A stretch of DNA of 64,000 bases from Dromaius novaehollandiae (Eukaryota; Chordata; Aves; Casuariiformes; Dromaiidae): contig NC_088099.1 in assembly GCF_036370855.1 (NCBI RefSeq), positions 18,381,501 through 18,445,500 of the forward strand, read 5' to 3'. The notes below the pieces were generated by a model. The model saw only the letters and a list, made by a program, of their open reading frames with translations. It had not been told where the DNA came from and did not search any database. The translations under genes and the position numbers were made by a program. The first letter of the stretch is position 1, and every line of letters starts with the position of its first letter. This document shows, one piece after another, positions 31,901 through 43,900 of the stretch.

Positions 31901-34900
31901 GTAAGTCCGAAGGGCAGTGTGTTTCGAGACGCTGAAGGTGAACTGCAAAGCCAAACTGTGCTCATTTAGCATACAGAAAGCCTTATTGTGTTTTGGAGGC
32001 TGAAGCGGATGGATTTTCAGCTGTTTTACACTGAAAATTTTGAGTTAAAATCCATAGCTTTCTTGGAGAGTTTGAGACTATCATATCTTGGTTGTGGCAT
32101 AAACCTGTTCAGTCAGCAGTTTATTGCAGAAACGAGGCAGCCAGGCTTGCGCTGTCAGTTCCTAAGACGTTTTACATGTGTGTAACAGTGATTAACGTTG
32201 TCTTTTTTGTTAGTGTTGGCAGTTGCTTCTGATTGGGCAAAAGTGTTTTACCGCTGTTGCTGAGGTGTATTAACAAACACAGGTTTGAATTACAGTTTCT
32301 TTGTGAACAGCAGTCTGCAGATGTTCTCTAAGTATATCAATATGGTTTCAGTCATAAGATTTGGTTATACCACTGTATTTTACTCACCAAATATTCTAGC
32401 AGTTCTTCTAGTATTTTCAAATTAGTACTGACAAAGTAATGATAATCAGGAGGCTTGTGTTTGTTTTTCAATCTGTCCCTACCTGGCTTTGCACTGATGC
32501 TTAAGACTTACGCTGCAGTAATGCCACATGCTTTTGTAATTCTTTGAACAGTGGCATGTTAAGGTGCTGTAGATGTGCAAAATCATTTTTCCCTAAATCA
32601 CGAAGCTACTGGAGAATTCTCCGAATTTTGTTTGACAAGCAGGCAAATTCAGGCTTGGTTTTGATAACACCGTAGTAATATCCTAATTTTGAAAAAATAT
32701 TTATTTTCCTTCTAACAGTCAGTTATTTTCAAACACCTAAATGTGTAAATTCCCTGAAGAGATACCTTACATAATCCTTTGCAATTTTAGTTTTCTAGAT
32801 ACTTTTTTATTAATTTGATTTGTAGAAATCCAGAGATGAAGTTCCTTCTTCTATGCAACTAATCTGCAGTTACAGTCATACTACCTAAAGAATATTCCCC
32901 AAATAAAATTCTATATAGCTTGCCATTATGGATACACAGTCTATTTTTTTGCTGTAGATTCATAGAGCTTGATCCCAGAAAGAACTATTAATTCATCTTG
33001 CCTGACATTCACTATGTTACAAACCTTTAGATGAGCTGCATGAATGTGAACAACATAATTAAAGTGTGCACAAAGCATTATCTTCCAGAAAGGCATTCAG
33101 TCTTAAACTATAATCTGCCTTTCATTTACATGATACTTCTAAGAATTCATTGTCTCTTTGAAAGTAGGCGACCAAAATATTAGCAGTCTCCAAAAAATAT
33201 ACAGGCATAAATATTGCCCACAACAAAGATTCGAGCAGTGTACAGAGGGACTTGGCTGGCTGTAGTTTTAGTATTTTATATGAAGAAGAGAATCAGAATC
33301 GGGACACAGAAATAAGGAGAAGTAGCAAGCTTCACCAGAACCTGAACGAGACAGTAGTTTAACCTTCAGGAAAGTGTTTCAGAGAAAGAGTCCAGTGGAT
33401 GCTGTCTGAAAAAAACTTGGTATAGTGAACAGGCAAGCTGTTGCTGTTTGATTTGATTCCTCCAGTGGTCAAGAAAATGGGATTTGATACCTTGTGAATA
33501 AAAAAGATTCCACCAAACAAATAACTGACACTGTCCCTTCTCCTAACTGAAACTACCTTAAAGATTATTTTTGTCTGTTCAGTTATATCAGAGTTCAGTC
33601 TAGTTCCAGAATAGATAAAATAGGATTTATAGCAAGCATGGTTGAAGGGGATGGAAGCAAGATGAGAAACAAGTTTGAGGCTTTTCCAAATAAATATTGA
33701 CAGTGAAAACTCACAAAAATAACTAAAACCATCTAAAATAGAAGTTGGAGGCTTTACAAAAGGATTTAAAATAGTATCAGAAGTTTCTCAGAAAAGAGTG
33801 TGAAATAAAGTCTCAGATGTGGAATGGATCAGTGAGGTGACTGGCAGCTTCGATGTCCTAGACAGGAAGCTTTGTCTTTAGGTAGAAGACATCAAGCAAG
33901 TTTAAGCAAGTAGGCACTTACTGTCACAGCAGGTTACTGGAGAAAAGAAACTGAAGAGCTAAAAACTCAGGTCTTCAGGCTGTGGTCACGCACCGCAGTG
34001 TTTCATGTTCGCAATGGGAAGGGGAATTGAAAAATAATATATAGGAACCACAAATACGCATACATATATAAAAATGTATTTATTTTATTTATTTATATAT
34101 ATTAAAAAACAGTTCATATACATTTAAAGGGTGCAGGAATATCTCTGGTAGATTAATTAGGGTGAAGCATCATAAGGCTCAGGGGAGTTACTCTCTCTCC
34201 ATTCAAAAATGCCTTTATCATCCTGGAAGGTGAACGCTTAGAGGTAGAAGAATGAGTCCCACAGGTCTTGTTTGAATCTGGACGCTCAGCTGGTCTCTGG
34301 TAGAGACAACGGCTCAGACAGTCCCAGAACTGGATATGAAAGAAAGATGGAAAATTGGAACATGTGAACCAAAGATTGTGTAGTCATTATGGTAACAATT
34401 TGGGGTGTTTTGGTAACTGGTTCAGATCATTTTAAATCAGTTATTTGTGAACTCAATGGTCAGAAAATCAATTAACAGTCTTGTAGGGAGGACTTGCAGA
34501 AGACGAGTGGACATGTGAAATGAAACAGCAGGTGTGACCTGTCTTGTATGACTATTTTTTCCTGAATTCAACCAGTCAAAATTCCCTTGAAAGGCGTTGC
34601 CAAGGTAAGGCACATGAGTCACCGACGCCTGGTTTGCAGTGAATAAATGGGCTTACCTCATAAGTTTTCTGAAGTACACTTAAAAAAAATTGGTTTATCA
34701 TGTGAAGCTTGAACAAAATTCTTAGTGATGGATTCTTCCCTAAAATTTGCTGTTTATTAAAATTCTTATTTTAAGACTATATAATTTCATTTTTTCTAGT
34801 GGAACAACTGTTCAGTCTGAAGCCAAAGGTAAAGATGGACAACCGTTGCTTCTCCTCATAGGATCAACTCTCAAAGTTCGCAGTTTTGACCAGCTGTCCC

Positions 34901-37900
34901 ATTTGCTATATATTGCTATGGAAAAAAAGTTAAAGGAAGCACAGGCATGCCTTGAAGGTTTTCTTTACTTTTTTCCCTTTTTCTCTCTCTTTAAAAATAT
35001 GGCTTCTCCTTGAATTTGTGTTTATGAAATGTGAAGAAGTGCATGCATGCATGCATTCATTTTAAATATATGAGAAAGTGTTGATCCATCAAGGTGGCTA
35101 AAAGTGCTGATCCAGAATTTCATTAAGTTTCTGTTTCTTCTTTTGTTTGCACAGAAATCAGTAACAGAGAAATCTGGAATAAAGCTAACTTTTCAATTTC
35201 ATATGCAAATTCAGTACCCCAGCTATTGCAACAGGCAGTAGGTTTATATTTCAGAAAAAGGATGTCTCATGGGAAGCTGTTAGCAGTTTTTCCTATGTTT
35301 GTAATTAAATAACCCTTTTTAAAATGTTTATTCCTTAAAAAATAGCCAAAGAAAACCTTGTATACTTAAGACATTCTTACCTGTGCAAGGTTCAGAGCAA
35401 ACATTTCCAGGTCCTTCTCATAAACACTTTTAGAATATATGCACCAGTACTTCCACTGGGTCATATTTAAGTCTTAGCTTTTCAAAGTGACAAAAAGACT
35501 TTGATATGCTAAATTGGATATCCACTTTGCATTGGAGGTGAGAGGGATAGGTAATAATAGGAATAGTTGAAATAAGAATGTTAATCTTGTAATCATTTTT
35601 CACATTGTTTTCACATTCTGTTTCTTGTTTATAGCTAACAGAGATCCCATAGTGAATATTCTTGGCCCTGGATATGGGACTGTTGAAGGAGAAGATACGT
35701 CCATATTGCATTTGCTTGACAAGGTGAAAAAAGATGATGACCCTGAAACAGAGATTAAAATGAAAATCTTTATCCTTCTTAATCAGCTGGATATGCAACT
35801 GCTTAATAGTTCTTTAAAACACATTTCACAGTAAGTGCATTTCAGATGGAAACCTAGGCATGTCACCAAGTGTATTTTTTTGTTTTTTGTTAAATTGGAT
35901 TTGTTTCAAACCATAACATGTGCTTTTGGTGTGGTATAAAGAAAGTCAAAGTTATTGAAACAACTTTTGCTGTTCACTAAGTTACTGAAAAAACATATTT
36001 TTTCTAGAGATGTTGCTATGGGTGTGCATATGTGAGTGTGTGCCCATGAGCATGTTTGGGTATTTTTGCATATGTTTTGCATTTTGGTAGAAAATTGAAT
36101 AATTCATACAAATAACTCACTAACAGTAAAATTACTTTCAGGGAGATGTCTGTTTCTTAATTGAAGCATATTTAGTAATACGTTCAGTTTGTTCTGCACT
36201 TATGAGGATTTCATATTAGCTACGAAACTAAAGTTTCACTAAACTAACAAGTAAAATGAAAAAAAATAGAGATCGGCCCATTTCTAGATTTTTGTTGCCA
36301 CTACTAAGATTCAATTTGCAAAACAAAAATCCTATTATATTCTATTTTGTTTTCTCTGAGTACATGCTTTTGATGAATAGATTTTAGACCATTTTCTATT
36401 AATTTCAGAGAGGTAAGACTAAATCCAGCTGCTGTAAATAATGAAGTGAATCTTCTCAAGCATTTCTCTGGGAAAGGAGAAGATACAGTACTGGAATCAC
36501 TGGAATATACATCAGGTTCAAATTTTGTATTTTGCTTTTGTTTTATCATATCTCACATTTATATATACCCTTATTAAAGTACTTGACGTTTGTGTGAATT
36601 TGCTAAAATAAATTCACTAATTAATTTACACTGTTTATTTCCACTTTAAAGTTATGAAGTAGGGTAAAATTTATCTTCAGATATGGAATGTTATTCTTCA
36701 GGCTCATCCTAAAAAGTGCTGAGCATGTGTTGCAATTCTTTGTTGGATCAGGCCAAGGTTCTCAACACTTCACATTCTTAATTCCAAACTGAGTATAAAT
36801 TCTCAAAAGTAAGGTATTGGTTTGGGACCTTGATTTGTATACATGTTATATTAATCATCAGGTGTAACTATTAAAAATGTATCTTTAAATCTGATAGAAA
36901 CACTATTGCTAATTGGTTACAGATTACACATTCTCTAATGGATGCCGAGCTCCTCCCTGGAGACAAATGCATGGAGAAATTTGTTATTTAATCATCAAAC
37001 CACATGACACTGATCCTTTGTATATCACCTGCAGCACAGCAGGAGTGTATTTAAATGGAGTAAGTAATAATAAAGGACACCCTGAAGTAACAAATGTTTT
37101 TATGTGTTAAAATCAAAACTCCAACAGGTTCAGGGTAGTGGTATTGAACCTATTAGAGCTGCAGAGTTGGTTTATTGGTACTGAAGAAAAAGACACAGTA
37201 ATAAATGTATACCAGTTTTCCTATATTTTTTGAGTGCTTGTTCTTTAAGTGTTATGCAGGGGGTATATTCTGCACATTTTACTAGCAGTGTTCATTTAAT
37301 CTTTGCAGGTGCCCTAACAGTCTTTAACACTGTTCCTATATAAAAGGCACTGTGGGACTAGATGCCTCAGTAGTTCCTCAGTGATATTGATCTGAGGTGT
37401 AATGTTATTGTCTGTGACTAATATAGCTTTCTTTTGTCTTTTTTAAAATCATAAGCAATTATTTCTCCTCTTAGTAGAAGCTTTTTAGATATTACTTATC
37501 TCCTTCTGCTTTTCATTCTGATTATCTCTTTCTTTATAGATAGGTTTTATTTAGGTGTAATAGTCTCCCTGTGTGGTTTGCGCAGAGACTAAAGCTCTTA
37601 AACTTATTTTGAAGAGAGACGGATGTCCCTTGAAGTGTAACTCTAGAAATTGCTTTTCCCAAGAGTTAAGAAATTTTGTCTTAGGTTGTTTTTAATGAAG
37701 TTCATAAAACCTAGGCTCAGTCCAGTCACGTTATTTTCTGATCCTTTTGGACACCTGCCATACTGTACTAGAAGCTCATATTTAGTTGGCTATTTGCTGT
37801 CAGCCCTAAATACCTCTCAGTGGAACTACCCATGGTACGATGCACTTTAATTGATAGTAATTACTTGCAGACTTGTATGTTAGGCCTTGGTTAGCCATTG

Positions 37901-40900
37901 GGATCCATGGAGATGATCCATGCATCTTCACTAACCAATACTGAAGTCTGATGGATTCTGTGCTGAGCATGAGGCTTCTGCACATAATTCGTTACAGTAT
38001 GACCCCTGTACTCCTTAGCAGTATTTTACCAGGCAGATTAAATGTCCTGTATAAGGCACATATTATATTGCCTGTATAAGGCAATACTATTAATAATTTT
38101 AAATTTATTCTTTTTTTAAGGGTAAGCTAAAGGAGAAAGATGACATTGACTATGAAAGACAAAGTGACATATATAAAGATATTGTCACATTTTTAAGGGA
38201 AAGATCACCTAAATTTGTAGAAAATATGTCTAAACAGGTATGTATTTACTCATACTGGGTGTATATATTCTACTTTGTACCAATGTACATTATAGGTTAG
38301 TAAGAATTACATTATATAAGTTATTTGCAGAGATGTTAGAATTCTGTTAGTATAAAAGAGTAGTAAAACATGGCTGAGTATTTATACTCTATCAAAATTA
38401 AATCTGTGATTAAATGAAGAATTTTGAGGAACTTGAAATAACTTTATTATTGTTCTTTCAATTTATTTAATATTTTCTTCTAAATATATTCCTATTGTAA
38501 TGTAGTTAGGTTGTGGTATAAGAAGACAGTTCTTCTCCATAAATGAACCAGTAAGTTTAAGTCTTTTTACAGTATTTATACTATGTCACTCTTCACAGAA
38601 CTCTTCCAAATGATTTTAGGCATGTTTTAAGACTTTGAAATGTTTGAAGTTTTTGGTTTATTATCTTTGTTTAATTTTACCATATCAAGTGTCTCTGGAA
38701 AAGTTGCCTTGTTCAAGTTTTGTCCAACTCTCACTGAAGAAGCAGGTTCTATAGTTTGGTGTCTCCAAAGACCGGTTTTAATCAATTCTCTCCGGCTATA
38801 AGCTTCATCCTATTGTGTATGATACAATGGATGAGTTTCCCAAGCTATTCTTACATTCATATTACTACAAACCATGGCTGAAACAAAACTATGAAGAGTT
38901 TGCATGAAGGGCTACATGCAAGTTGTGCCACTGTATCTTGGGTATCGGGACTGTAGTGTGCTAGTTTGATGCACTTCCTTAATTAGTTCTCCGTATGTAT
39001 TACCAGGTTTTAGTGTATCTGTAAACTGGCTGCAGACATCAGCCTAGTTCTAAAGGCAGCTTGAGCTCTGACTAGTTGTTCTGGTCCTTCTAGGGAGAAC
39101 CTTGTAAACAGCTTAGCTTGTTAATTGCAATGTAATTTTAATTGCAAGTGTAGTAGTGTCCAGTTTATGTTCAGATAGTTGCACAATGAGAAGAACTGTC
39201 ATTGCAGACTTTATCTGGTGGTGCGTCTAAACCTTGTGTGAGGTTAGTTTGGGCTTCAGTGAAGCTTAGTCCCCCCTGTAGTGAGACTGGAGATACAAGC
39301 CTTACTGAGTAACAACTGTTAAGGTGCTATAATAGCCCACCCATGCTACCCACCCATGCTACCATGTGTTCTTTGATAACACAATCATTTGTGTTCAGTG
39401 CTTTAAAAAAGTTTTCCCAGCTTTTGTTTCTCTGGAAATAACAAGCTGGATTTCCCTTTTTTACCACAAAAAAACATCAATATGTGGCTAACAGAAGAGA
39501 CAGCCTCACAGTGTGAGTCCTAGTGTCTGCTTAAAAAAGCCTGGAGATCCCTGGATCCCTCTGAAAGGTCAAAGTCATTCATGGAGAGGACTTGTACCCC
39601 TGATCCATGACTGTATGGCCCACTTTTTTGGTAGCATAACTGCACTGGAACTTTACAAACATACCTGCCTGCAGGAATTGTCCTGAATGCCCACTGCTGC
39701 AGAATAGAGCTCGCAGGAAAACAGTACCTTATACAATTGAATACCAGTGATTTGGATTCAGTTGGACCTAAGCTTAGCATATTTTTGCAGGACTCTGTCC
39801 AAAGACAAAAAGAAAAATGAAAAGGAATATAGGTATGAGCTAGTGTCATATGTATATAAAAGTTTTCTAGGTAAAATAGAAAGCAAAGGATGAGCAAAGT
39901 TAGAATGCTTATATGGAGTGTGACACTTGATATATGCTATTAAAATTAAGCTTCATAATACTTAAGAATTTTAATGTTATCAATAATTGTTTACATTTTG
40001 GAATCATAAAACACAGAATTTTTACAATATTTGTTGTATTTGAAAGCAAATAATACAACATTTTGGTTATCATTCTATCATAGAGTAATATGAGGCTTGA
40101 TCCAATATGTAAGATCAGCTTCTAATTTTGCATAAAAGTTCTCCTCATCTGATATTAGTCTTTATGGAGCACTAGAAATGTTAAAGCAGGAAAATATCAT
40201 AGCCTCATAGAAAAGGCCAACCTTCTATGATAATATTTTCTGTAATCAAAATCACTTAAATTTTTATCTTCATTCTTTGTGACCCAAATATAAATAAAAG
40301 CTCCACTTTTTTACAAGAACTGTCTGATTTAAATGTCAGAGCTGATAGTTATGCTTCCAGCTCACATAGCATGTGTTGTCACCAGGCTTCAGTCAGGCTA
40401 AAATGCAAGTGTCTTTAGCTTTTATTTAGAACTCTACATTATCTAGAGTAAGGAGCATCATATTTTGTCTATTACAACAGAATCTTGTAGTGTCACTGTA
40501 ATGAAAGTTGTTTCATCATTCTTGTTAAAAATTATTTCTTCAGACTTATGACATGGTTATAACAGTAAGTTTATAACTTGGTGGTAATATTCATTACAGG
40601 CTAAAACCTGTCAAAAGTTTTATTTGTGATTATTTATGTGCAACATTAATTATTGCAAAGAGAAATCTTCCTTTGCTTTTTGTCTGATTTTCTGGGATGT
40701 AGGGCTGATATTTACTTTTTTGGATGTACAGATGTTTGACAGTTCTGCAGGAACAAAGCATTTCAAGTTGTACACAAAAATACAGTAGCTTACATTAAGA
40801 GCAGTGGAATTAAACTTCTAGGTTGTTCTGTTTGAAAATAACATAACGTGATAAGTTCTAAAATGTATTTTACTTATCCCATACACAAATATTTATTTAA

Positions 40901-43900
40901 AGTTATATCTTCATGTTGGTTTACATTTCATAAATATGACAGTGTATGAAAGCTTTTAGCTGTAATCACTGTTTAAATATGTTTTCAAAGTGGTTTGGCT
41001 TCATTTGATGATCGTGAAAGGTAAAATATGTATAATATACATATATAGAGATATATAAAATATATCATTTTAAAATAATTTTACAGTTCTAATTCTAAAA
41101 GTTAATGCAGATATTTATTAAAGCATATGTCTTTATTGTTTTTGTGCTCTGCTGTTAAAGAAATGTTTATACTTATTAAATAAGAGTAAATAAATAGAAC
41201 TTATCCTGTTTTCCTTTAACTGTCATATAAACCACTTATTCTGTATTCCCTGACTTCAAATAAATTTTATACCGAAGAGCTTAAATTATACTATTTTAAT
41301 GGATTAAGAATATCATATCATATTGCCCTGTTTAAGAGCTTGTTTAGTAGATAGTACATTGTAAGTATAGAATTTAAACAAGTTAATACTGTAGAGCTGT
41401 AGTGCATTTGCATTTAAAGGAAAATCAGCTCCACTCTGGAACTCTGAAAAGCAGAGATAATAAAGAATGTATGAGGATAGTTATTGCTGCTGATGTACAG
41501 AGACAGATTCTCAGAATTCCATCTTTCTGTAAGAAGTATTAATTACTGGAAAGTTTTTATATTTACGTATACAAAGAAATTTGCCATTGCTATTGCCTGA
41601 ATAAGTGAATATTCCCATCATCTCAGCAATGTGATAAAAAGCATCCAATTCAGAAGTTCCAAAAATGTTGACTTGTTTTTTTTTAACTATATTTCCAAGT
41701 TTGCCTGTATGAAATGAATTATGGCTGGAGATATTTTTGATTTATTTTCTGGGGAGAGGAATAGCTTCAGAGAGCTCATTATTGTGCATGTATATAATGT
41801 AACTAGTTAACTTTTACAATATCTTATTGGTACATATTGCATAATTAACTTTTATAATATCTTAATGACCTTGTTTAAGGTAACATTTAGAACTGCTGTG
41901 TTGCTGTATAGCAGCTGTAGGACACACACACACTTTAACGTGCACTAAGCCAGTCAAGCTACAGCATCAATTCCCCTGTGAGGTGACTAGTTTAGCATGT
42001 GTTAAATTGTCTTGTCTAGACTACATTTTTAGATTGAGAGAATTAACGTGAGTTAGTTTAAAATTAGACAATTGGATCAACAGGCCTGGAACAGCTGACT
42101 CTCATCACAGACTAATCAAAGACAGACCATACTGCGACAATCTCCTTAAAATTGCCTTGACTCAGATATGTAAGGGAATGTCTTCACCCATCTGGTAGTG
42201 ACAGCTGCAATAATAATAATAAGGAGAAGTAATGATTGTAAGCCATCTTTCCTGTAAAATTTGAATATGTTATAATGGAAAATAAGAGCTGACAAGAGGC
42301 TTTTCTCTTCTGGGTGTTTTTGATCAGCTATGGCACCAGAGAGAGAATGTGGAAGGTTTGGTAGGTGCTACTCAAATCCATTCTTGTATGTGAGTGCATC
42401 ACCAATGTCTTCTCCTGAGAGACAGAAGATGAAAAAACAGAAATGGAATATGTTTATATTAATTCTAAACTATATCAAATTAAATTACTTGGAAATAAAG
42501 TCTAGCAGTTTATCATATCCTATTTTCAATTTTATGTTCATTAATTTTTGTGGGATTTTTGTGTAAAAACAGTATAACCTTTGTGCAGGGAAATAACATT
42601 TATATAAATAGTCCATTGAAAGCAGAATGAGTTTGCAATACTAAATCTTAAAACTTGTTTGGAATTAGGTTTTATGAAATTGATTGTGTCACAAATTATT
42701 TCATTTATTAAAAACTGAACAACACCCAATATTCAAGTATGTTCAGAAAGTTCCAGATTCAGCTTATTCATTTATTTCTACAAACATTTTAATTTGCTTA
42801 CGGCAACAGCTATATTTCAGCACAGGACTTTTCAGATTAATCTGAATGTTTCATTCTTTTAAAGGCAATCTGATTTTATGCCTAAAATCTAATTCTACAT
42901 CTAATATATACAACTTTTAGGGACTGCATCCTGGAAAATTTTGTATAACTTACTATTTTAATTTGTATTATTCATACAGCACTATGATTGACAAATCATG
43001 TATCTTTCTTTCATTAGGAATATAGCTTTTTTAAAGAACCAGCTTCTGAAAAGCATTATCAGCATATGGAAGTAGTTGATGCTGAGGACTCTGGCCAATC
43101 CCAGAAGCCTTTTGATTTTACAGAAAAGAATGTATATGAGAAGCTGAAAAGTTCTTCAGCAAAAAGCAAGTCCATTGACAGCAAAAAATTAGAACCATCT
43201 CTGAAGTGGAAGAATATTGTGCGTTCTGCTACCCACAGGTAGTTATCTTTATAATTTAATTTTCCCAAGGATTTCTCTAACCTGTCTTAATTATTGGTAT
43301 GCATGTTATAGATTTGCATCATTACCTTAAGAGCAATAAAACAAAGTCTACAATATACAGATTTTAAAGAAAGAATATTGACTAGCAAATTAATTTCTCA
43401 CAGTCTCCTTCTGTCTTGCAACAACTTTTGCTATGTTGTGTCATTTCAGCAGCAAGATAAGGCAGGGCAATATTTTTCAATAATCTGCAGTACTTGATCC
43501 TCCAGGACAGTCATATTGTCATATATTTAATGTAAAGTGCCCTTTAAGGCAACAAAGATTAGACAGTCTTATCTAAACAAAACTTTCTGAGGTAGGCAAA
43601 AGAGATCCAGGATGGAAAAGTAGGGTGATTCTTACAATATCAATCTTTATTATTTCAAAATCCTGTAAGCCAATTTTCTAACTCTGCCTGACAACAGTGT
43701 TCACTAATGAGGCTATCTCAACATTTAGACACCAAAAATAGAGTTTACATATATTGGATATTAAAAGATTCCTCTTCTGAAATCCAAATCTTGTTCAGTT
43801 TCAAGTGTTAATGGAGGAAGAAGGAGAAAGGCTTTGGTGGCCATTCTGCAAAAGAAGGAAGTCAATATCCTATCAAGCTTAGAATTTTGCCGTGTTGCAA

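Larger units (their letters stand above)
31901..34799 (+). other. ODAD2: ODAD2 intron 1
   Basis: This 2.9 kb intron carries an old CR1 fragment near 32.95 kb and an AT-rich low-complexity stretch at about 34060-34110. Otherwise it is unremarkable. Confidence 0.8.

Noticed and set aside
39520..39897. 125-codon minus-strand open frame in ODAD2 intron 7
   Set aside because: It has no recognisable domain, lies antisense within an intron of a well-supported gene, and its length is not exceptional for a 64 kb window.
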